Assembly: GCF_046530675.1 (NCBI RefSeq)
Contig: NZ_CP172558.1
Coordinates: forward strand, 3,038,001 to 3,102,000
DNA: 64,000 bases
Source: Chitinibacter sp046530675
Lineage (GTDB): Bacteria > Pseudomonadota > Gammaproteobacteria > Burkholderiales > Chitinibacteraceae
Direction of reading: 5' to 3'
Position numbers and translations under genes: made by a program. The notes below the pieces were generated by a model that was given only the letters and a program-made list of their open reading frames with translations, did not search any database and was not told where the DNA came from. Within the stretch, counting starts at the first letter, position 1. Each line of letters starts with the position of its first letter. Shown here in pieces: positions 26,848-34,722 of the stretch.

Positions 26848-27492
26848 ATGTACAACACTGATATGCCCACTCGCGCTGAATTGCCCAGCGCACAAAAATT
26901 ATTTCGCTCTACTTTGCTGGCCTTAAGCACAGCGGCTATTTTGCTGATTACGGTTGTACTGCCTGCGGAATATGGCATTGATCCAACCGGCGTTGGCAAT
27001 GCTTTAGGCCTGAAAAAAATGGGCGAAATCAAACAGGCACTCGCAGCTGAAGCGGCCCAAGATGCGGCGAAAGATGCTGTGGCAGCAGGTAATTCACCAC
27101 TGCAGTCGACAGCCCAGGCTGCAACCGCCGAACAAGCCAAGCCAGTAACGGAAACCAACCGTATCGCTCGCAATGATCAGACGGTGATTACACTCAAACC
27201 AGGTGAAGCAACTGAAATCAAAATGGAGATGCAAAAAGGAGCCAAGGTGAACTATTCGTGGCGCAGTGAAGGCGGCTTGGTCAACGTAGATGCTCATGGC
27301 GACCCAATCAACCCGCCAGAAGGCTTCTACCACGGCTATGGAAAAGAGAAGCAGATCGCCGGTAAAGAAGGCGTTCTTGAAGCTGCGTTTGATGGCAAAC
27401 ATGGTTGGTTTTGGCGCAATCGCTCCGACGTTAATGTAACCATCACGCTGAAAACCAGTGGCAACTATAGATCCATCAAAAAAATGATGTAA
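26848..27492 (+). CDS. Transmembrane anchor protein associated with HupE-type permease
   Basis: 214 residues: a short cytoplasmic N-terminus, one transmembrane helix (about 22-44), an Ala/Gln-rich linker (about 60-95) and a periplasmic beta-rich domain (VITLKPGEATEIKMEMQKGA...FYHGYGKE...GWFWRNRSDVNVTITLKTSG). Proteins of this shape are commonly annotated only as transmembrane anchor protein and lie beside HupE/UreJ genes. The domain may bind the permease or metal ligands; no catalytic residue is evident. A strong aaggag lies before the ATG. Confidence 0.7.
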   Translation: MYNTDMPTRAELPSAQKLFRSTLLALSTAAILLITVVLPAEYGIDPTGVGNALGLKKMGEIKQALAAEAAQDAAKDAVAAGNSPLQSTAQAATAEQAKPVTETNRIARNDQTVITLKPGEATEIKMEMQKGAKVNYSWRSEGGLVNVDAHGDPINPPEGFYHGYGKEKQIAGKEGVLEAAFDGKHGWFWRNRSDVNVTITLKTSGNYRSIKKMM

Positions 27493-27544
27493 CTCGCCAC
27501 GTATCATGCGTTAGAAAATCAATTTAAAAACCAGGACTTACACA

Positions 27545-27676
27545 ATGAAAACCATGACTCAAGTAATTCGTTTCAGCATTCTGGCTGCATTGATCAGCAT
27601 GACTGCAGCCTGCGGCAACAGCAATGCTGATACTTCAAATGCCAAAGAGCAGGCACATGGGCACAGCCACGATTAA
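27545..27676 (+). CDS. 43-residue lipoprotein with His-rich tail
   Basis: A very small gene: MKTMTQVIRFSILAALISMT is followed by AAC, a lipobox-like site (TAAC), then GNSNADTSNAKEQ and the tail AHGHSHD. Signal peptide, lipidation Cys and metal-binding tail fit a periplasmic metal-chelating lipoprotein. It follows the anchor gene by 52 bp and lies directly before a strong terminator, so it is the last gene of the metal operon. No close family was recalled. Confidence 0.7.
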   Translation: MKTMTQVIRFSILAALISMTAACGNSNADTSNAKEQAHGHSHD

Positions 27677-27698
27677 TAGGCTGTTAGCTTGATGATAT

Positions 27699-27731
27699 AA
27701 AATGGCGAGCATAGATTGCTCGCCATTTTTA
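27699..27731 (+). terminator. Rho-independent terminator of the HupE operon
   Basis: Eleven-base arms (aatggcgagca, 27701-27711, and its complement 27717-27727) with a five-base loop, flanked by A's and a T-run. Confidence 0.9.
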
Positions 27732-27778
27732 TTAACACTATGTCTGCTTAGGCCGAGCAACAGACCTTCCACATACAA

Positions 27779-27819
27779 GATATAGAGGCCGCTTAGTATT
27801 ACTTTTCGGCCTCTATATC
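27779..27819. repeat. 13-bp perfect inverted repeat at the edge of the dead integrase
   Basis: Arms gatatagaggccg (27779-27791) and its complement (27807-27819) enclose a 15-base loop without a T-run. It overlaps the stop of the integrase relic, so it may be part of the old element's end or an insertion scar. Confidence 0.7.
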
Positions 27820-28824
27820 CCATCATTTACGGTAAAAGTGCTAGGTTTTTTACACACCGCAGCGACTAATTCAGCATGAGTCGGGTTGTAGTAGCGCATG
27901 GCCAAAAGACTTATCAATAAAGGGTCATGTAACTAACGCTACACTATGAAGCTGGGAGAATTCGTGGCGCAGGTCATGAAAACGCAGGCCAGAGATTTCG
28001 GCCTTGGTGCACGCCAGCCGAAATGCTTTGCTCAAACCACGACTGTCATGAAACGAATTGACCCGCTCTTTAGCACTGCTTGGTTCTGGCAAACTACGAA
28101 GTAACTCCTCCGCTTCTGCTGTGAGGGGGACGGCACGCTTGCTACCGTTTTTGGTTCTGCTCAGCAAAATAACTGCCGCATCAAGGTCAATCTGCTGCCA
28201 GGTTAACCCGACAATTTCACCGGCTCGCATCCCCGTCTCAATGGCTAAGCGGATGGCAACCAACAACCCGCTGTTGTCACTATGACAGGCTTTGGCTGCG
28301 GCCATGAGGCGCACTTCTTCATCACCCGCTAAGCGCCGGTCGCGCCCTTCTGGCTGTTTTGGCTTTCGAATAGCCGCAATCGGATTATCGACCGGAATGC
28401 TCCACTCTTTTTTGGCGACAGTGAACAGATTGGAGATAAGCGCCAGCTCCAGCCGAACAGTACTGGCACTGACCTCCTCCAAACGACTGTCCCTATACTT
28501 GCTGAAGTCCACGCCGCGCAATTGCGCCAAGGGGCGAAGCGCAAGTGGATGAGCCAGCCAACGGCGAATGGTTGACCGTTCATTTTCGGCGCTGCGTTTA
28601 TGGGGAGTAATTTCTTCTTCGTAGCGCACTAATGCTTGGCCAAGGGTTGTTCGCTCCGCCTCGCGGCGATCAACGAAAATGCCTTGGTGCATTTCAGATT
28701 CGATACGCTTCGCCCAATTGGCTGCTTCAGCCTTGGTTTCGAAAGTTTGCGTTAAACGAGGGAAGCCTTTGATGCAGATACTAGCTTGATATTGGCGAGC
28801 GCCACGATGTTGAATTGTTGCCAT
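27813..28824 (-). pseudogene. Decayed tyrosine integrase next to tRNA-Thr
   Basis: A recombinase with N-terminal arm-type domain (MATIQHRGARQYQASICIKG), core-binding domain and catalytic Arg in IETGMRAGEIVGL reads normally to box II (GLRFHDLRHE). Then it goes out of register: the frame ends FSQLHSVALVT and stops at 27925. The expected C-terminus (LLAMRYYNPTHAELVAAV, containing the Tyr region) is found in another frame and stops at 27813. Part of the loop between the His-x-x-Arg box and the Tyr, with the second His/Trp, appears deleted. ATG 28824 has AAGGA upstream. The gene is oriented away from the tRNA, as for an element inserted at its 3' end. Confidence 0.8.
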
Positions 28825-28942
28825 CAGCCCTATTCCTTGAGTCGAGAATAGGTATAGCCCAACGACCACACCATGATTTGCTGAAAAGTGGAAACTCACT
28901 CCAACTACAGCAAAATTACAGCAATAAATCGTTTTAAATGCA

Positions 28943-28974
28943 CAAAGGGTCAGCACTTGCGTGCTAACCCTTTG
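28943..28974 (-). terminator. Terminator-like hairpin downstream of tRNA-Thr
   Basis: caaagggt...agcac pairs with gtgct...accctttg across one mismatch and a short loop. On the minus strand it follows the tRNA 3' end by eight bases. The T-run is poor, so it may act as a processing or weak termination signal. Confidence 0.55.
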
Positions 28975-28981
28975 ATTTTAC

Positions 28982-29057
28982 TGGTGCCGACGGCAGGAAT
29001 CGAACTCGCGACCCCCTGATTACAAGTCAGGTGCTCTACCAACTGAGCTACATCGGC
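28982..29057 (-). tRNA. tRNA-Thr(TGT)
   Basis: 76 bases including encoded CCA. Acceptor GCCGATG pairs with CGTCGGC, the D-arm contains AGCTCAGTTGGTAGAGC, the anticodon loop CTTGTAA gives anticodon TGT, and the T-arm contains GTTCGATTCC. Its 3' end is adjacent to a dead integrase, so it has probably served as an integration site. Confidence 0.97.
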
Positions 29058-29108
29058 TAAGAGCTGTGCATTATACTCAATGTTTTTCGATATGCAAGCA
29101 AAACAGAT

Positions 29109-30131
29109 TTATTTTAAGTCTTTACTGCTAAAAAATGCGTCCGAGAAGAATTCATCTTCAGGCAGACCGTGTGAAACAAAATGCTTGAACGCTGCTTCAA
29201 CCATCACCGGCGCGCCGCAGGCGTAAACCTGATAGTGCTTCAAACTGGCAAAATCGGCCAAGACGGCTTCGTGCACCAGCCCTGTTCGACCCTGCCATTG
29301 ATCGCTGTCTTTGGGCTCGGAAAACACCGGAATAAAAGTGAAATTCGGGTGCTTTTGCTGCCATTCTGACGGGATGGAGGGCATATACAGGTCTTCGAGC
29401 GAGCGACAGCCCCAGTAAAACACCATTTCGCGTTGCGTGTTATTGGCCAGCGCGTGCTCGACAATGCCTTTGATCGGCGCAAAGCCGGTTCCGGTGGCGA
29501 TAAAAATAATCGGCTTATCCGAGTCTTCGCGCAGGAAGAAACTCCCCAAGGGGCCGGTAAAGCGGAAAATTTCGCGTTCTTTCATCGTCTCCCACACATA
29601 GCCAGAAAACTCGCCACCCGGCACATGCCGGATATGCAACTCGATAAAGCCTTCCTGATGCGGCGCATTGGCGATCGAGAAACTGCGTTTTTTGCCACTT
29701 TTGGTGTGAATATCGATGTATTGTCCGGCCAGAAATTGCAGCTTTTCAGTCGACGGCAATTTCAGTGTCAGCACGGCAACGTCGTGCGAGACTTTGTCGA
29801 TTTTTTCGATCCGCGTCGGCAGCGTTTTGATCTGGATGTCTTTGGTCGCCGCCACTTCGCGGCATTCGATGCTCACCGTATCGCTCACTGGCGTTGCACA
29901 GCAAAACAGCGCCAAACCTTTATCGATTTCAGCGTGACTCAGCGCGGTTTCAGAGTGATCGCCGTGCGCGACTTCACCGGCAAGCACTTTACCCTTGCAC
30001 GCACCGCACGAGCCGTTTTTGCAACCGTAGGGCATGTTAAAGCCCTCCCGCATCGCAGCGTCGAGCAGCGTTTCGCCGTCAAAAATACTCAGTTGCTGGC
30101 CTGAAGGTTCGATGATAAGTTGCTTGCTCAT
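29109..30131 (-). CDS. 2Fe-2S flavoreductase (AscD/Fre-like, CDP-6-deoxy-3,4-glucoseen reductase type)
   Basis: 340-residue NAD(P)H electron-transfer protein. An N-terminal plant-type ferredoxin domain carries the cluster cysteines in CKNGSCGACKGKV with a fourth in ALFCC. An FAD-binding beta-barrel has RSFSIAN, and a NAD-binding domain has GTGFAPIKG and CGAPVMVEA. In betaproteobacteria this gene is routinely annotated as CDP-6-deoxy-delta-3,4-glucoseen reductase although no deoxysugar cluster is nearby, so the true partner is unknown. The next gene is divergent, 20 bp away. Confidence 0.88.
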   Translation of the reverse strand: MSKQLIIEPSGQQLSIFDGETLLDAAMREGFNMPYGCKNGSCGACKGKVLAGEVAHGDHSETALSHAEIDKGLALFCCATPVSDTVSIECREVAATKDIQIKTLPTRIEKIDKVSHDVAVLTLKLPSTEKLQFLAGQYIDIHTKSGKKRSFSIANAPHQEGFIELHIRHVPGGEFSGYVWETMKEREIFRFTGPLGSFFLREDSDKPIIFIATGTGFAPIKGIVEHALANNTQREMVFYWGCRSLEDLYMPSIPSEWQQKHPNFTFIPVFSEPKDSDQWQGRTGLVHEAVLADFASLKHYQVYACGAPVMVEAAFKHFVSHGLPEDEFFSDAFFSSKDLK

Positions 30132-30151
30132 TCTGATCGGATTTCCAAACT

Positions 30152-31096
30152 GTGCGAAAAAAACGGTTATTGATTGTCGGGTGCGGCGACGTAGTGCAAC
30201 GCGCCCTGCCTTGGTTAGTGCAACGATTTACAGTGTATGCGACTGCACGCGGCATTGATAAAGCGCTTCAACTACATGCCCTTGGGGTGTACCCCATTGT
30301 GGCCGACCTGGATCAGCGCGGCTCACTCTCCCGGCTAGCCGATATGGCCGATTACATCATTCACAGTACACCGCCCAGTACAGACGGTAGCGACGATGTA
30401 CGAACTCGCCGCCTGCTTGCTGCGATTTCGCGCCCGCGCCGCGCAGCTCACGCCACACAGCCAATTTTATCACAGCGTCGCGTCGCCTATATCAGCACCA
30501 GCGGCGTTTACGGCGACCACGCTGGCGCATGGCTCGATGAAACCTCACGCCAACTGGCCAAAAATGGCCGCGCGTTGCGGCGCGTATCGGCCGAGCGCCA
30601 ATTGCGCAGCTGGGCGCTGCGCCAGTCTCTGGCGACAGATCGCCCCACCCGCGTCAGCATCGTTCGTGCACCGGGGATTTACGCGCTGGATCGTTTGCCG
30701 ACGGCGCGGATTGCGCGTGGCGAACCGGGGATTAATGCAGCAGAGGACAGCGTCAGCAACCACATTCACGCCGATGATCTGGCGCACGCAGTTTGCCTAG
30801 CGCTGTTTCGCGGCTTGCCGCAGCGCGCTTACAATATTGTTGACGATGAACCGCATGGCATGAGCGAGTGGTTTGATCAGGTCGCCGACTTTACCGCCCT
30901 GCCGCGCGTCGCCAAAATCAGCCGCGCCGAGGCGCAAAGCCAGCTCTCACCTGCGATGCTGTCGTATCTGAATGAATCACGGCAAATTGACAACCGGCGA
31001 GCCAAAAAGGAGTTGCGCTGGCACCCGAAATATCCGGCAACGGCAGCGTTCTTTGCCCAAAACAAAGGCAGGTATATCGCCACAAGCAAGTATTGA
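30152..31096 (+). CDS. NAD(P)-binding epimerase/dehydratase-like protein (extended SDR, YeeZ-like)
   Basis: 314 residues with a Rossmann start (RLLIVGCGDVVQR), ADYIIHSTPPS, YISTSGVYGD (the Ser/Tyr region) and VRAPGIYALDRLP. The HADD motif (NHIHADDLAHAV) is typical of this SDR branch. The GxGxxG loop is degenerate (GCGDVV), and the usual YxxxK is replaced by a YGDH-type sequence, so catalytic activity is doubtful. Start is a GTG at 30152. The last 27 bases overlap a copy of the 49-bp motif. Substrate unknown. Confidence 0.8.
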   Translation: MRKKRLLIVGCGDVVQRALPWLVQRFTVYATARGIDKALQLHALGVYPIVADLDQRGSLSRLADMADYIIHSTPPSTDGSDDVRTRRLLAAISRPRRAAHATQPILSQRRVAYISTSGVYGDHAGAWLDETSRQLAKNGRALRRVSAERQLRSWALRQSLATDRPTRVSIVRAPGIYALDRLPTARIARGEPGINAAEDSVSNHIHADDLAHAVCLALFRGLPQRAYNIVDDEPHGMSEWFDQVADFTALPRVAKISRAEAQSQLSPAMLSYLNESRQIDNRRAKKELRWHPKYPATAAFFAQNKGRYIATSKY

Positions 31097-31118
31097 TAAC
31101 ATCTGCGTCAATATACCC
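31070..31118. repeat. 49-bp spaced inverted motif, copy 1
   Basis: Begins aggtatatcg and ends aatataccc, outer length exactly 49 bp. It overlaps the 3' end of the SDR gene and the gap before the convergent HD-GYP gene. Confidence 0.7.
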
Positions 31119-31127
31119 AAAAGAAAC

Positions 31128-32495
31128 TCATGAGCAAACCGGGTTATTTTGCAATTCGCGTTCGAGCACGGTTTTCAACGCGGCAAAACAATCAGCATCG
31201 ATGGCATTGCCGACCATGCCACTCATAATCTCAATCGTTTTTTCTGGCGAATTGGCTTTGTGATACGGACGCTCGGCGCTGATAGCGTCGAAAATGTCGG
31301 CTACCGTGATAATCCGTGTTTCCAGCCTGATATCGGGCGCACTTAAACGGCGCGGATAACCGTTACCGTCGAGCCGTTCATGGTGCGCGCCGGCCACCAA
31401 GGCCAGATCGTCAAATTGCGCGATTTTGCCCAGAATTTCTTCGGTTAATCGCGCGTGTTGCTGCACCGCGCGAAACTCGTCGTCAGTCAGCTTGCCCGGT
31501 TTTTCCAGAATGGCGCTGCTCACACCGAGCTTGCCGACATCGTGCAGCAGCGCGGCGCGTTTGACCCAGTTACGCCTTTGATCATCAAAACCCAGCTCTT
31601 GTGCGGTCAGATCGGCATAAAAACCGACGCGCTCACTATGACCGGCAGTAAACGGGCTTTTCGCATCGACGACCTGACCAAAAGCCGAGGCGATTTCGTC
31701 CATATAGTCATCGTCGAGCGGTACAGTAAACTGCGCCGGTTCGAGCGCCAATACCGCCTTGGCAATATCAGCATCAGCCAGCGTTTGCCAGAACGCGTCG
31801 TCAAGAGCGACTTTTTCAAATGCGGCCACCAGCAAGGGATCAAACCAGAACTCGGCCCGCTGGCGAATTTCGCTCAGTGCGGCGGCCTTGCCCTCAAGTG
31901 GGCCGTGTGAAAAATGGAATACATCGATAATCTGCGAGAGCAAGGCGATTCGGGCATAGAGCGGAATCTGATCGCCCTGCAGGCCTTCGGGTCGGCCGCC
32001 GCCATTCCAGTGCTCGTCGAGCGAATGAATGCCGAGCGCCACCGATTCAGGAAAGCGCAATTGCCGCGCGATGCGCGCGCCGCGGTCGCAACGCGTCTGG
32101 ATCAGCTCGTCGGCAATCGTGTCGCCGTTGCGCATGATATTCAGAATCGCGGTCAGACGTTTAGTCCAGCTTTCATTGCGCCCGGTGTGCTTGAACACAA
32201 AGCCCAGCACTTGCGACAGATTGGTGCCGACCAGCTTGAAATCACGCTTGAAGCTTTGATCGTCGGTCAGATACAGCTCGCAAATGCGCGCCGCATTGCT
32301 GCTGCAACCCAAGTCTTTCAGTAGCAGCGTGTAATACAGCTCCCAGAGCGCCTGCTCGCTCATGCCGATCTGCTTGCCGATATGCACGCCAATCCAGCAG
32401 CAACGCACGCAATGGCCTTCGGGCTGGCCTTCGGTCATATCGAGCGCATAAGACAGCGAACCGAGTAGCTCGGCCAATTTCAAAGATTTTCCCAT
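31128..32495 (-). CDS. HD-GYP domain cyclic-di-GMP phosphodiesterase
   Basis: 455 residues. The C-terminal HD-GYP domain is complete: ALLHDVGKLG (HD), HARLTEEIL, AHHERLDGNGYP (the HHExxDGxGYP signature) and ITVADIFDAISAERPY. The N-terminal half resembles a second, degenerate HD domain (GHCVRCCWIGVHIG). Known HD-GYP proteins hydrolyse c-di-GMP; the N-terminal half may be regulatory. No receiver domain or membrane helix is seen, so the input signal is unknown. The window also encodes a GGDEF protein (40954-42528) that could make the same messenger. Confidence 0.9.
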   Translation of the reverse strand: MGKSLKLAELLGSLSYALDMTEGQPEGHCVRCCWIGVHIGKQIGMSEQALWELYYTLLLKDLGCSSNAARICELYLTDDQSFKRDFKLVGTNLSQVLGFVFKHTGRNESWTKRLTAILNIMRNGDTIADELIQTRCDRGARIARQLRFPESVALGIHSLDEHWNGGGRPEGLQGDQIPLYARIALLSQIIDVFHFSHGPLEGKAAALSEIRQRAEFWFDPLLVAAFEKVALDDAFWQTLADADIAKAVLALEPAQFTVPLDDDYMDEIASAFGQVVDAKSPFTAGHSERVGFYADLTAQELGFDDQRRNWVKRAALLHDVGKLGVSSAILEKPGKLTDDEFRAVQQHARLTEEILGKIAQFDDLALVAGAHHERLDGNGYPRRLSAPDIRLETRIITVADIFDAISAERPYHKANSPEKTIEIMSGMVGNAIDADCFAALKTVLERELQNNPVCS

Positions 32496-32570
32496 CGTTT
32501 ATCTCGCTGATACTTAAGCCGTCAGAATAGGCTGCAACGGTCGAAATCCGAAATTCAATCATACCCAAGC

Positions 32571-32619
32571 GGGTATACCTACCAAGGCACTACCACAAAA
32601 CGCCTGCAATCAAATACCC
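32571..32619. repeat. 49-bp spaced inverted motif, copy 2
   Basis: Begins gggtatacct and ends caaataccc, 49 bp. It lies between the HD-GYP start and the tgt terminator. A further catacccaag just before it makes a local palindrome with its left end. Confidence 0.7.
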
Positions 32620-32625
32620 TCACAC

Positions 32626-32655
32626 AAAAACAGCGGCACTCAGCCGCTGTTTGAT
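32626..32655 (-). terminator. Rho-independent terminator of tgt
   Basis: Ten-base arms aaacagcggc / gccgctgttt around a five-base loop, with A's on the plus strand that give a T-run for minus-strand transcripts. Confidence 0.85.
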
Positions 32656-32677
32656 CTACCAATTGACATGCAAACAA

Positions 32678-33790
32678 TCAATCCGTTCCGCGCGCGCGAT
32701 CAGCGTTGAATTTCGCAACATGCTGCGGGAATTGATCCGCTTCGATCGCATCACGCATTTCCTGCATCAACACTTGGTAGTAATGCAGATTGTGGATGGT
32801 ATTGAGCTGCGAGCTCAGGATCTCCTGACTGCGAAATAAATGGTGCAAGTAGGCGCGGCTGAAGTTGCGGCAAGTATAGCAATCGCAGCTCTCGTCGAGC
32901 GGACGTTTGTCCTGTTTGTAATGCGCATTTTTGATTTTGACGTTGCCGTAGCGGGTAAACAGCATGCCGTTGCGCGCATTGCGCGTTGGCATCACGCAAT
33001 CGAACATATCAATACCTTGGCTTACGCCGTAGACCAGATCTTCCGGCGTGCCAACGCCCATCAGGTAGCGTGGTTTGTTGACCGGCAATTGCGGCGCGGT
33101 ATGCGCCAGAATGCGTTCCATTTCTTCTTTGGGCTCGCCGACCGACAAACCGCCAATCGCCATGCCGTGAAAATCAAGCTCGTTCAGGCCAGCCAGCGAT
33201 TCATTACGCAGGTCTTCGTGCATGCCGCCTTGCACGATGCCGAACAGTGCGTTCGGATTTTCCAGCTTTTGAAATTCGTCTTTCGAGCGTTTGGCCCAAC
33301 GCAGACTCAGCCGCATCGATTCAGCGGCGGTTTTATGATCGGCCGGATATGGCGTGCATTCGTCAAAAATCATCACGACGTCGGAATTAAGCACCTTCTG
33401 GATGCGCATCGATTCTTCGGGCGTCAGAAATAATTTATCGCCATTGATCGGGCTTTGGAACTTCACGCCTTCTTCGGTGATTTTGCGCATCGCGCCCAAA
33501 CTAAACACTTGAAAACCACCCGAGTCGGTCAGCATCGGCTTATCCCAGCCCATAAACTGGTGCAGGCCGCCAAATTGCTCAATAACTTCCAGACCCGGGC
33601 GCAACCACAGATGGAAGGTATTGCCGAGAATAATCTGCGCCTTGATGTCATTCAAATCGCGCGGCGTCATCGCTTTGACGGTGCCATAAGTGCCAACTGG
33701 CATAAACACCGGCGTTTGCACCACGCCGTGATTCAGCGTCAAAGTGCCACGGCGAGCGCCGGCACTGGTGGTTTTCAATTCGAATTGCAT
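32678..33790 (-). CDS. tgt: Queuine tRNA-ribosyltransferase
   Basis: Exchanges guanine-34 for the queuosine precursor preQ1 in tRNAs for Asp, Asn, His and Tyr. 370 residues, normal length. Visible family features: PVFMPVGTYGTVKAM, DSGGFQVFSLG (nucleophile region), FGIVQGGMHEDLR, MGVGTPEDLVYGV, FDCVMPTRNARNGM with the second catalytic Asp, and the zinc site CDCYTCRNFSRAYLHHLF. queA, the next enzyme of the pathway, lies about 0.9 kb away on the same strand with a plus-strand gene between them. Confidence 0.98.
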   Translation of the reverse strand: MQFELKTTSAGARRGTLTLNHGVVQTPVFMPVGTYGTVKAMTPRDLNDIKAQIILGNTFHLWLRPGLEVIEQFGGLHQFMGWDKPMLTDSGGFQVFSLGAMRKITEEGVKFQSPINGDKLFLTPEESMRIQKVLNSDVVMIFDECTPYPADHKTAAESMRLSLRWAKRSKDEFQKLENPNALFGIVQGGMHEDLRNESLAGLNELDFHGMAIGGLSVGEPKEEMERILAHTAPQLPVNKPRYLMGVGTPEDLVYGVSQGIDMFDCVMPTRNARNGMLFTRYGNVKIKNAHYKQDKRPLDESCDCYTCRNFSRAYLHHLFRSQEILSSQLNTIHNLHYYQVLMQEMRDAIEADQFPQHVAKFNADRARGTD

Positions 33791-33978
33791 GGAATTTCCC
33801 AGAAAAAAGCAGCCGGAGACACAGTCCGGCGCGAGGCGGCAAGATTAGCGGCGCACACGCCGGATGGCAAGAGCAATATTACTCAGTAAAAACAAAATAT
33901 TAGCGCCAAACTAAAAAAACACTCTAATATTACAAAGCTTTTAAAAACAACAAATCATTGCCAAACGAGTTCTTTGAT

Positions 33979-34722
33979 ATGCCGCATTTACGAATTGCAC
34001 TGATCACCCTGCTGCTGTCCAGCCACTGCCTGGCCGCTGACACAATCAGGATTTGCGCAGAAAATGACTGGCAGCCCTTTTCATTTAGCAAAAAAGGTCA
34101 AGCTGTTGGTGCATCGGTCGATTTGATTCGCGCGGCATTCGCCAAAGAAGGCATAGAAACCCTCTTTATCAGCGGCAGTTACAATCGCTGCCTGAAACTC
34201 ACTCTGGCAGGCCAATACGACGCCATGCTCGATGTCGGCAAAAACCAGGAGCGATTACCGCAATTCATCTGGCCACAAACGCCCTTTATCATGATGAATC
34301 TGCATCTGATTGCCAATCACCAGCAAGTTCAACACGAAGTGAGTTACAGGGTATTAAGCGGAAAGCGGATAGGTATAACCGCTGGCTACGAATACCCCGA
34401 CAAAATGCTCAGTCAAGCCGGCATTCTGAAAGTTGAATCGTCGAGCGAGCTAGCCAATTTGCGACAACTGGCAGCGGGTCGGATTGATTTCATGCTGCTC
34501 TCGGAAGGCACCTTTGCCAATTTGAGCAAGCAACTCTCCAGTGCCGAACGCAAAGCGGTTCGCGATTGGGGGTTGGTCGATCAACTCGGTTTGTATCTTG
34601 CTTTTAGCCCCAAAGCCAGCAATGCCTCACGTTGGGCCAAGGCATTTGATCGCGGCTTGAACGAGCTACAAAAAAAAGGCGAAGATCGCCAGATCTTCGC
34701 CAGGTGGTCAGCAGTCCCGTAA
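33979..34722 (+). CDS. Periplasmic solute-binding protein (SBP_bac_3 type)
   Basis: 247 residues with signal peptide MPHLRIALITLLLSSHCLAA, then DTIRICAENDWQPFSFSKKG, the usual opening of amino-acid-type binding proteins. No ABC permease or ATPase is adjacent, so it may be an orphan binding protein or sensor. ATG 33979 is preferred over an upstream in-frame TTG because it gives a proper signal peptide. The stop abuts the convergent queA stop. The gene contains a copy of the 49-bp motif at 34349. Confidence 0.85.
   Translation: MPHLRIALITLLLSSHCLAADTIRICAENDWQPFSFSKKGQAVGASVDLIRAAFAKEGIETLFISGSYNRCLKLTLAGQYDAMLDVGKNQERLPQFIWPQTPFIMMNLHLIANHQQVQHEVSYRVLSGKRIGITAGYEYPDKMLSQAGILKVESSSELANLRQLAAGRIDFMLLSEGTFANLSKQLSSAERKAVRDWGLVDQLGLYLAFSPKASNASRWAKAFDRGLNELQKKGEDRQIFARWSAVP
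34349..34397. repeat. 49-bp spaced inverted motif inside the binding-protein gene
   Basis: Begins gggtattaag and ends cgaataccc, 49 bp, wholly inside coding sequence (around VLSGKRIGITAGYEYP). It is one of three coding copies. Confidence 0.55.
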
